From the NCBI GenBank assembly GCA_958426775.1, contig CATZZP010000013.1, forward strand, positions 3,556 to 67,555: a DNA stretch of 64,000 nt, in the 5' to 3' direction. The DNA is from an uncultured Bacillota bacterium (GTDB lineage Bacteria; Bacillota; Clostridia; Lachnospirales; CAG-274). The notes beneath the pieces are model-generated. The model had not been told where the DNA came from, ran no database searches, and saw only the letters and a list, made by a program, of their open reading frames with translations. The translations under genes and the position numbers were made by a program. Shown one piece after another: positions 10,154 through 17,195 of this stretch. Within the stretch, counting starts at the first letter, position 1. Every line of letters starts with the position of its first letter.

Positions 10154-11938
10154 ATGCAAAGGGAAATGAAAAGCTTTGAACATATAATCGGCAGTGCCGT
10201 AATGGACGCAAACTATCATTTTAAGGTGGTTGATGAAAAGATATATCGTTTTTTAGGGGATAAGGTTATATATCTTTTTACACCATACATTCATCCCGAT
10301 GACAGGGAAATCTTTATAAATGCCGTTAAGGACTGCGATAGGGTAAGCGAAAATTATGCTATTGTAAGGGTTAAAAATTTTGCGGGGCAATATTGTCATA
10401 TTATTATCTTTATTAAGCCCAGCCCTGTTGACCCGGATAATTTTTATGAGCTTAATATGTATGATGTTGTCTACCTTGTTAAGGAGTATGAGGTTCTCAG
10501 CGATGCCTATAAAAAGGTTAGCTACGGTATGCAACTTTTACACCCTGCAATTACTTTTGATTATACTCCAGCTACAGGTAAAATTATGGTGTTCTGTGAT
10601 AGGGATAAAATAGGCTTCGAGGGGAGCATTGATGACTTTTACAGCTTTATGGTGGAAAAGGATATGGTTGACCCTATGCATATTTCAGGCTTCTGCAATC
10701 TTATTGAGGATATAAAAAAATGCTCTGCCAATATAAGCTGTACACTTAATATGTGTCCCTTTACCGAAAGCAAAAGAAAAAGTCCCATGTCTGTAAGGAC
10801 TACAATTATATATGATAGGGAAAGTGCGGCTGCAAGCTGTGTAGTGGGGGTTATTGTACCTGAGGAAGGTACTTACTCCGCTTTGGAGAAAATGTATGAT
10901 AATAGGTCTAACCTTGACCCCCTGACAGGGCTTTACAACAAGGCGGCAATAAGAGAAATGGCTACAGACGCTATTAATAATACAAATGAAATTATAAACT
11001 ATATTATGATTGACCTTGACCATTTTAAGGATGTAAACGATACCTACGGGCATATGTTCGGTGATGAGGTTATACTTAATGTAGCACGTATTATTAAGGA
11101 TATAGTGGGGAAAAACGGTTATGTGGGGCGTGTAGGCGGCGACGAGTTTTTTATTGTACTTAAGGGTATTGGCAGTGAACTGGACGATTTAAGACCTACA
11201 CTGCGAGCTATACGTGCTCAGATAGAGTGGGCATACAAGGGCAAGCTGGGTAATATAAAGCTGACGGCTTCTCTCGGCTGTGCAAGCTTCCCTAAGGATG
11301 CAGATAATTATGATGATTTGTTTAAGTTAGCTGACAGATGCCTGTATATAGCAAAGACAAAGGGACGTGACAGATTTGTTATATACACTGAGGCAATACA
11401 CGGTAAGCTGGAGGATATTAAGGCATCTGGCAGTACCATTAAGATAGATCGTACTGTGTCCGATTTGCAAAGGCTGGAGTTCGTAACCGATGCTGTTACA
11501 AGGCTTAGTGATTGGGGAGAGAGTACTATAAACTCCGTCTTTAATGAGATATTTAATTACTTTAGGGTAGACCAGGTTGTTATGTATGATTTGGCACAGC
11601 GTAAGGTAATCCATTACGGTGCACCTCTTGATGAGGACGACGCCGAGGATAATATTTGCCTTTATGCCGACAGCCTTAAAGCTGCCTTCAGAGAAAGCAA
11701 TGTTATGTTTAACGGTGACAGGGAAAACATAAGAATTCCTTATCCTGATTTTTATGAATATACTGTCAGAAAAAACTATTTGTCTGTTCTTATATATGCA
11801 ATTAAGGTTAAGGGTGAAATTACTCACTTTGTGGTTGCATATACAAAAAACAGATATGAAAAGTGGTCCGATATAGTAATTAATTATTTAAGCATTATAT
11901 TTAAAACCGCAGGCGATAAGGTACTAAATAAAAATTAA
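10154..11938 (+). CDS. Diguanylate cyclase with N-terminal sensory region and C-terminal GAF-like region
   Basis: GGDEF protein that should make cyclic di-GMP. The catalytic domain begins around DPLTGLYNK, has IDLDHFKDVNDTYGH for metal and GTP binding, and an intact GGDEF loop near residue 328. The allosteric RxxD inhibitory site expected nine residues upstream is absent, so product feedback is probably lost. About 250 N-terminal residues look PAS-like but are weakly conserved; the last 150 residues resemble a GAF sensor. No transmembrane segment is seen, so it is likely cytosolic. It ends at a hairpin terminator shared with the convergent ogg gene. Confidence 0.85.
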   Translation: MQREMKSFEHIIGSAVMDANYHFKVVDEKIYRFLGDKVIYLFTPYIHPDDREIFINAVKDCDRVSENYAIVRVKNFAGQYCHIIIFIKPSPVDPDNFYELNMYDVVYLVKEYEVLSDAYKKVSYGMQLLHPAITFDYTPATGKIMVFCDRDKIGFEGSIDDFYSFMVEKDMVDPMHISGFCNLIEDIKKCSANISCTLNMCPFTESKRKSPMSVRTTIIYDRESAAASCVVGVIVPEEGTYSALEKMYDNRSNLDPLTGLYNKAAIREMATDAINNTNEIINYIMIDLDHFKDVNDTYGHMFGDEVILNVARIIKDIVGKNGYVGRVGGDEFFIVLKGIGSELDDLRPTLRAIRAQIEWAYKGKLGNIKLTASLGCASFPKDADNYDDLFKLADRCLYIAKTKGRDRFVIYTEAIHGKLEDIKASGSTIKIDRTVSDLQRLEFVTDAVTRLSDWGESTINSVFNEIFNYFRVDQVVMYDLAQRKVIHYGAPLDEDDAEDNICLYADSLKAAFRESNVMFNGDRENIRIPYPDFYEYTVRKNYLSVLIYAIKVKGEITHFVVAYTKNRYEKWSDIVINYLSIIFKTAGDKVLNKN

Positions 11939-11942
11939 ATAT

Positions 11943-11979
11943 AAAAGAGTGTTACTTATACAAAAGCAACACTCTTTTT
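11943..11979. terminator. Bidirectional hairpin terminator
   Basis: An 11-bp stem (11943-11953 with 11968-11978, AAAAGAGTGTT paired) has a T-run on its right side and an A-run on its left. It lies between the convergent GGDEF gene and ogg and can serve both. Confidence 0.8.
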
Positions 11980-11981
11980 CC

Positions 11982-12836
11982 TTAATTTGTTTTTAAACCC
12001 GTGCTTCTTGCATAGTAAAATAAATATTGCTGGGCATAGCCTGCTAAATTATCCCATTTTTCCGTTGCAAAGTTTGATATGGTTTTAAGGCTTTGCTCCC
12101 GGCCGTTAAAGTAAAGCTGACACATAACACGCTTTACCCATACATCTATAGGGAATACATTTCTGTGTCCCAGAGAAAATAAAAGCACACAATCGGCTAC
12201 CTTGGGTCCTACACCCTTAATTTGCATAAGGGAGGCTCTTGCACTATCTGTATCTACTGTATAAAGCTTATGAAGCTCAACCTTTTTTTGGGACAGACAT
12301 TGTACTGCATCGTAAATATATTTATTTCTGAAGCCCATTTTTAAATCAAAAAGCTCCTGAGCTGTTACGGGCAAAAGCTGTTCAAGGGTTGGGAAGGCAC
12401 CTTCTGTACCGTATTTCTCGCTCATGGCGGAAATTATGCCTTTAATTCTGGGTATATTGTTGTTCTGAGATATAATAAAGGAGAGCAGGCTTTCGTAGGG
12501 GTCTTGGTTTAGCAGTCGTATTCCGCCTGCATAAGCTATGGCGGCTGTCATAACTTCATCATTTTGGGAAAGAGTGTTTTTAATTTCTCCGTAGTCTGTT
12601 TCAAGGTCAAAGTAATGATACCATTTTTCCTTAAACTCCTTTTCCGTACAGCCGTAAAGGGTAAGGGTATCTGCCTGCTGACAAGCTGTTATGGTTCTGC
12701 CTAAGGCAGTTACGGTGTACCTTAAATCCCCCAGCCTTTCAAAGCGAAAGCACTGACCGCATTCTAAAATTTCCCGTAAATTAAAGTCCTTTAGTTCTGT
12801 TATAATCAAGTCATTATTCTTAATAAATATTTTCAT
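11982..12836 (-). CDS. ogg: 8-oxoguanine DNA glycosylase/AP lyase (OGG1 type)
   Basis: Base-excision repair enzyme removing 8-oxoguanine. An OGG N-terminal domain (FNLREILECGQCFRF) is followed by the helix-hairpin-helix region MQIKGVGPKVADCVLLFSLG, with the catalytic Lys in GPKVADC and the catalytic Asp in FPIDVWVKR. 284 aa is normal for clostridial Ogg. It is transcribed towards the GGDEF gene and divergent from the DUF6062-like gene. Confidence 0.9.
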   Translation of the reverse strand: MKIFIKNNDLIITELKDFNLREILECGQCFRFERLGDLRYTVTALGRTITACQQADTLTLYGCTEKEFKEKWYHYFDLETDYGEIKNTLSQNDEVMTAAIAYAGGIRLLNQDPYESLLSFIISQNNNIPRIKGIISAMSEKYGTEGAFPTLEQLLPVTAQELFDLKMGFRNKYIYDAVQCLSQKKVELHKLYTVDTDSARASLMQIKGVGPKVADCVLLFSLGHRNVFPIDVWVKRVMCQLYFNGREQSLKTISNFATEKWDNLAGYAQQYLFYYARSTGLKTN

Positions 12837-12865
12837 ATTATCACCTTAACATTTTTTTGGTTATG

Positions 12866-12874
12866 TGTTATAAT
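12866..12874 (+). promoter_or_regulatory. Extended -10 promoter element
   Basis: TGT followed by TATAAT (TGnTATAAT) lies about 40 bp before the next plus-strand start codon. The -35 region is poor, as is common for extended -10 promoters. Confidence 0.5.
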
Positions 12875-12916
12875 TAACATAGGAAAGTAGCTATTTATTT
12901 TAAGGAGTTGATGCTT

Positions 12917-13639
12917 ATGGCTGAAAAAATATATACTATCCCTGTAAATGAAGCCTTTGACCAAGGGGGCGAATGCCCTTTTTGCAATATGTATCACCGT
13001 CTTGAGCAGGAAAGCCTTGACTATATGCTGGGTGCCGCTTATATGGCTGATGATGTGCGTATGGAAACCAATAAAAAAGGCTTTTGTCAACGTCACTACA
13101 GCCTTATGTTCAAGCAGAAAAACCGTCTGGGTCTTGCCCTTATGCTCCATACCCATATGCAAACCGTGGGAAGAGAGCTTAATGTGCTTATGTCTAAGCG
13201 TGAAAAGGGTAAAAAAACATTATTTTCAAAAAAAGCTAAAGACATCAATCCAATATCTGCGTATATAGACAGTGTAACGCAAACATGCTATATCTGCGAC
13301 AGAATTACCCACACCTTTGAAAGGTATGTGGATACTTTCTTTTATATGTGGGCAAAGATGCCTGAAATCCGTGACAAGGTTAAGGCATCAAAGGGCTTTT
13401 GCCTTAAGCACTTTGCTATGCTTGTGCAAATGGGTGAAAGCAAGCTGTCCCAAGCTGAATATGATAACCTTATGGATATTATTTTACCTCTTGAGCAGGA
13501 AAATTTCAAGCGTATAGTTGACGAGGTAGAGCATTTTACCGATAAGTTTGATTATCGCTTTAAGGACGAGCCTTGGGGCAACTCAAAGGACAGTGTTGAA
13601 AGAGGTATTTTAAAAACCTCTTCGGAGTTTATGGAGTAG
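12917..13639 (+). CDS. DUF6062-like protein with paired CxxC and CxxH motifs
   Basis: Cytosolic 240-aa protein. The motif order is CPFC, CQRH, CYIC, CLKH, so two Cys-rich pairs each followed by Cys-x2-His, which could form zinc or iron-sulfur sites. It looks like the DUF6062 family of Clostridia; its function is unknown to me. ATG at 12917 is preferred because AAGGAG lies 9 nt upstream; two upstream in-frame starts sit in or directly beside that ribosome site. The membrane protein that follows starts 13 bp later, suggesting a two-gene transcript. Confidence 0.75.
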   Translation: MAEKIYTIPVNEAFDQGGECPFCNMYHRLEQESLDYMLGAAYMADDVRMETNKKGFCQRHYSLMFKQKNRLGLALMLHTHMQTVGRELNVLMSKREKGKKTLFSKKAKDINPISAYIDSVTQTCYICDRITHTFERYVDTFFYMWAKMPEIRDKVKASKGFCLKHFAMLVQMGESKLSQAEYDNLMDIILPLEQENFKRIVDEVEHFTDKFDYRFKDEPWGNSKDSVERGILKTSSEFME

Positions 13640-13652
13640 GAAGGATAATTTT

Positions 13653-14303
13653 ATGACCTTTAAGGATTTAACCTTTAAGAAAAAAGTTGAACACATTTGG
13701 GAATACTATAAGTGGCTGATTTTAGGCGTGATATTTGTAACCTTTGTGGGCGGCTCTATGGTGTATGCCATGGCTATTAAGCCGAAAACCGTTAATTACG
13801 CGGGCATTGCCGTATACGGCACTCATTTGCCCATGGAGAATATTGATAAGCTGACAAATGAAATTAATCAAAGTTTAGGTCTTAGTGAGCCTAATTCGGT
13901 AACGGTTACAAACTACTTCTTTCAGGAGGGTGACGACCTTTTTAATGTTGATGTTGAGAGAAAGTTTATAACCTATCTTTATTCCCTTGAAACCCATGTA
14001 ATTACAGCTATGGAAAGCGATATGAAAACCTTTATTGAAAGTGAGTATGTTGCACCCCTTTCAGATTACCTTACACAAGAGGAGCTTGACACCCTTAATA
14101 AGGAGGGCAGGGTTATATATATGACAGACCCTCTTGACGGTAAAGAAAAGCCATTTGCAATAAACATTGATAATTCACGTATCTTTGATGAATTTCAGGT
14201 TTTTGAGGGTGAGGAGCAAAGCTCATATATCGGTATTGTACCCGTAAAGGACTATGATGAAAATATTAAGGCGGTAGTAAGAGAAATTATTGAGGAAAGC
14301 TAA
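13653..14303 (+). CDS. Hypothetical single-pass membrane protein
   Basis: 216 aa. A short basic N-terminus with an aromatic patch (HIWEYYKWLI) leads into one membrane helix at about residues 22-45; the remaining 170 residues are acidic and should lie outside the cell. This arrangement recurs in small uncharacterised Firmicutes membrane proteins; I recognise no catalytic motif. It follows the DUF6062-like gene closely and is probably co-transcribed. Confidence 0.7.
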   Translation: MTFKDLTFKKKVEHIWEYYKWLILGVIFVTFVGGSMVYAMAIKPKTVNYAGIAVYGTHLPMENIDKLTNEINQSLGLSEPNSVTVTNYFFQEGDDLFNVDVERKFITYLYSLETHVITAMESDMKTFIESEYVAPLSDYLTQEELDTLNKEGRVIYMTDPLDGKEKPFAINIDNSRIFDEFQVFEGEEQSSYIGIVPVKDYDENIKAVVREIIEES

Positions 14304-14469
14304 CAAAAAGTTAATTAAATTTCTTTATCTTAAAGTTGTTTTACAATAAGTTTGATACTAAAATTAATTTTATCAGTTAGTTAATATTTTTGCCGTTGAA
14401 ATATCTTTTGAATGTATCCCTACAAATATTAATTTTTTGTGAATGTTATAAAAATTGTATTGATAGGTG

Positions 14470-14498
14470 TTGATTTTATTTGGCAATATATGTATAAT
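14470..14498 (+). promoter_or_regulatory. Promoter of the candidate small RNA
   Basis: TTGATT and TATAAT are separated by exactly 17 nt. The predicted start, near 14505, is the base of the first hairpin of the candidate RNA, and no good coding start follows. Confidence 0.65.
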
Positions 14499-14504
14499 GT
14501 TAAT

Positions 14505-14645
14505 TGGAGCAATGATTAGCTCCCAACCCCAAACCCCATGTATGCGGTTTTTGACAGTTACCCTCCCCTCAAAACTGTCATCCCCCTTTATTTTTCCGCA
14601 TACATATCCACATCTTTGGCTCGTCCTGTTGGGCGAGCCTTTGTG
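14505..14645 (+). ncRNA. Candidate C-rich, highly structured small RNA
   Basis: Three stems can be drawn by eye. Hairpin 1 pairs 14506-14510 with 14519-14523. A perfect 10-bp outer stem pairs 14538-14547 with 14596-14605 and encloses an 8-bp hairpin (14552-14559 with 14573-14580). A GC-rich terminator hairpin pairs 14618-14623 with 14634-14639. The unpaired stretches are strikingly C-rich (CCCAACCCCAAACCCC, ACCCTCCCCTC, TCCCCC), the type of loop used by Firmicutes small RNAs to bind Shine-Dalgarno sequences. A 61-codon open frame across it has no ribosome site. I do not recognise a named family. Confidence 0.55.
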
Positions 14646-14673
14646 TATTTAAAAACAGAAAGGCGGAAGGATA

Positions 14674-15129
14674 ATGAGAAGAAAAGACAGAGAGCTTAAT
14701 CTTCAACAAGCTGAAAGTATTTTAAATGAGGGGCTTTACGGTACCCTCGCAACAGCAGGCAACAATATACCTTATGCTATACCTCTGTTTTATGTTTATT
14801 TAGACGGTGCAATTTATTTCCACTGTGCTGAGGAGGGACATAAGCTTGATAATATTAAGGAAAACAACAGGGTATGCTTTAATGTTGTGTCAAAGGTAGA
14901 GGTTATACCTGAGGAATTTGCCGCCTTTTACAGCTCTGCAACAGTTTTCGGTATTGCAGAGGAGGCTTTAGGTGAGGAAAAGAAAAAGGCACTTGTTTTC
15001 CTTATAGAAAAATACAGTGCTGAATTTTACAATGAGGGTATGGAATATATTGATAAATTAATAGAGGTAACTTATGTATGTAAAATTTCACCTGAGGTGA
15101 TTACGGGTAAGGGTAGGCTTAAGGAGTAA
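14674..15129 (+). CDS. Pyridoxamine 5'-phosphate oxidase-fold (NimA-like) flavin-binding protein
   Basis: 151 aa with the split-barrel signature of FMN- or heme-binding PPOX proteins: GTLATAGNNIPYAIPLFYVY at the N-terminus, IYFHCAEEGHKLDNI for cofactor phosphate contact, and RVCFNVV. Members include nitroimidazole reductase NimA and many uncharacterised oxidoreductases; the substrate cannot be told here. It has GGAAGG before the ATG and starts 28 bp after the small RNA terminator, so some readthrough is possible. Confidence 0.8.
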   Translation: MRRKDRELNLQQAESILNEGLYGTLATAGNNIPYAIPLFYVYLDGAIYFHCAEEGHKLDNIKENNRVCFNVVSKVEVIPEEFAAFYSSATVFGIAEEALGEEKKKALVFLIEKYSAEFYNEGMEYIDKLIEVTYVCKISPEVITGKGRLKE

Positions 15130-15160
15130 ATGGTTGGTATATACTTGACCTTTTTTATAG

Positions 15161-15189
15161 TTGAAAGTTGTTTTGTGGTTTGCTATAAT
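15161..15189 (+). promoter_or_regulatory. Sigma-A promoter of the methyltransferase gene
   Basis: TTGAAA, 17-nt spacer, TATAAT preceded by TGC (extended -10). The start codon of the methyltransferase is about 38 nt beyond the predicted transcription start. Confidence 0.7.
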
Positions 15190-15234
15190 AACTATGCTTA
15201 AATCGTAAGAAGAATATTGATGGAGGTGTAAAAA

Positions 15235-15975
15235 ATGGCTAAGCAGAACATATATGACCATAAGGTTTTCTTTGAGGGATATAAGAAAATAAGGGAAAAC
15301 AAGGCTAATGCAAATATTTTATTTGAGATACCCGCTTTGTTTTCTATGATAACGGAGCTTAAGGGCAAAAGGGTGCTGGATTTAGGGTGCGGTTTCGGAG
15401 AACACTGTGTGGAGTTTATTAACAGAGGTGCAGACAGGGTAGCGGGAATTGATATTTCAACAAAAATGCTGGAGATTGCAAGAAAGGAAAACAGTCACCC
15501 CAATATATCCTATATAAATATGCCCATGGAGGATATATCTAAGTTAAATGAAAGCTTTGATGTGGTTGTAAGCTCCCTTGCCTTTCACTATGTTGAGGAT
15601 TATTCAGGTGTTGTGGAAAATATTTATAAAATGCTTTCTAAGGGCGGAATACTTGTATTTTCCCAGGAACATCCCTTATGCACCTGTCATTCGGGAGGCA
15701 ACAGGTGGACAAGAGATGAAAACGGCAATAAGCTTTACGTAAATATGGCTAATTACGGTGTAGAGGCTGAAAGAGAAACTGTATGGTTTGTAGATAATGT
15801 GAAAAAGTATCACAGAACCTTTTCAACCATTGTAAATACACTGATTGAGGCGGGCTTTACTGTTGAAAAGCTTATTGAGCCTCTGCCTGACGATGAATTG
15901 CTTGAAAAATATCCGGGATATGCAGACCTTATTCATAAGCCTGATTTCTTATTGGTAAAGGCAAGGAAAAATTAA
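15235..15975 (+). CDS. Class I SAM-dependent methyltransferase
   Basis: 246 aa. The SAM-binding motif VLDLGCGFGEHC lies near residue 45, the acidic ribose contact is in GIDIS, and VVVSSLAFHYVED plus the LSKGGILVFSQEHP strand complete the fold. It resembles the UbiE/COQ5-type small-molecule methyltransferases; the substrate is not evident. GGAGGTG lies before the ATG. A strong hairpin terminator follows. Confidence 0.85.
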   Translation: MAKQNIYDHKVFFEGYKKIRENKANANILFEIPALFSMITELKGKRVLDLGCGFGEHCVEFINRGADRVAGIDISTKMLEIARKENSHPNISYINMPMEDISKLNESFDVVVSSLAFHYVEDYSGVVENIYKMLSKGGILVFSQEHPLCTCHSGGNRWTRDENGNKLYVNMANYGVEAERETVWFVDNVKKYHRTFSTIVNTLIEAGFTVEKLIEPLPDDELLEKYPGYADLIHKPDFLLVKARKN

Positions 15976-15992
15976 GTTTGTTTTTAAATTAT

Positions 15993-16023
15993 AAAACCCC
16001 ACCTTCAATGAAGGTGGGGTTTT
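15993..16023. terminator. Strong hairpin terminator between convergent genes
   Basis: 13-bp stem (15993-16005 with 16011-16023, AAAACCCCACCTT paired) with a 5-nt loop. A- and T-runs on both sides allow use by the methyltransferase gene and by prfB coming from the other strand. Confidence 0.85.
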
Positions 16024-16031
16024 GCAGTTAT

Positions 16032-17157
16032 TTAATTTTCCTCTGTGTCCTGACCGTTTATCCATTTAAGATAAGCGTTTATGAAGCCTTCAAGGTTACC
16101 GTCCATAACAGGCTGAACATTTGCTGTTTCATAATTGGTGCGGTGGTCCTTTATCATATTATAGGGGTGGAATACATAGGAGCGAATTTGACTGCCCCAT
16201 GCAATATCCTTTACATCGCCTCTGATACCCTCTAAAAGCTCGCCCTGTTCCTTAAGTTTCTGCTCATAGAGCTTAGCCTTAAGCATTTTCATACAGGTTT
16301 CTCTGTTCTGAAGCTGACTTCTCTCTGTCTGACAGGATACAACGATACCTGAGGGGTGGTGGATAAGTCTTACGGCTGAGGAGGTTTTGTTTATATGCTG
16401 ACCGCCTGCACCGCTGGAACGGAACACCTGCATTTCAATATCATCAGGGTTAATTTCAACCTCAATAGTATCATCAAGCTCGGGCATTACATCACAGCTT
16501 GCAAAGGAGGTGTGACGTCTGCCGCTGGAGTCAAAGGGTGATATACGCACAAGGCGATGTATACCCTTTTCAGCCTTTAAGTAGCCAAAGGCATTTTCGC
16601 CCTTTACCATAAAGGTTACGGACTTTATACCTGCCTCGTCACCGTCAAGATAGTCTAAAAGCTCAAATTGGAAACCCTCACGGTCTGTCCACTTGCTGTA
16701 CATACGGTAAAGCATGGACACCCAGTCGCAAGCCTCTGTACCGCCTGCACCTGCGTGCAGGGTAACAATGGCATTGTTTTTGTCATAAGGTCCTGTTAAA
16801 AGGGTAGAGATACGTAAATGCTCAAAGCTCTCTAAAAAGCTTTCCTTCATTTCCTTTACCTCAGGTACAACGGAGTCGTCGTCCATTTCATTACCCATTT
16901 CGATAAGAGTCATTATGTCGTCATAGGCTGTGCAAAGGCTTTCATAGCCTTCAATCTTACTTTTTAACTGCTTTGTTTGCTGGAGTACACCTTGTGCTTG
17001 CTCCATATCGTTCCAGAAATCAGGGTCGCCTGCAATTTCTTCAAGCTCCCTCACTTTTTCGCGTGCTTCTGCTACGTTAAAGTGAGTCCCCCATTTCCTC
17101 TAAATTTTTGTGATAACCGGAAAGCTCGGTTTTAATCTGATCAAGCTCAAATACCAC
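16032..17157 (-). CDS. prfB: Peptide chain release factor 2, +1 programmed frameshift
   Basis: RF2 recognises UGA and UAA. The GTG start at 17157 follows AAAGGATG and opens a 26-codon frame that ends CTT TAA C at 17082-17076. Skipping T 17079 enters the main frame (AAC at 17078 onward), giving 374 aa. That main frame is closed by TAG just upstream, so the shift is needed. The SPF stop-codon recognition motif (RISPFDSSG) and GGQ catalytic motif (GAGGQHINKT) are intact. A G-run five bases before the CTT can act as the stimulatory internal Shine-Dalgarno. The in-frame stop is TAA instead of the usual TGA. It lies 38 bp downstream of secA, probably in one operon. Confidence 0.93.
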
Positions 17158-17195
17158 TTTTATCTCACATCCTTTTAAATATTTTTAATATATTA

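Noticed and set aside
12833..13162. 109-aa minus-strand frame opposite the DUF6062-like gene
   Set aside because: It is the mirror of a gene with clear motifs and a good ribosome site on the plus strand.
14467..14652. 61-codon open frame across the candidate small RNA
   Set aside because: No ribosome binding site, odd composition, and the same bases form long perfect stems and a terminator, which fits RNA rather than protein.
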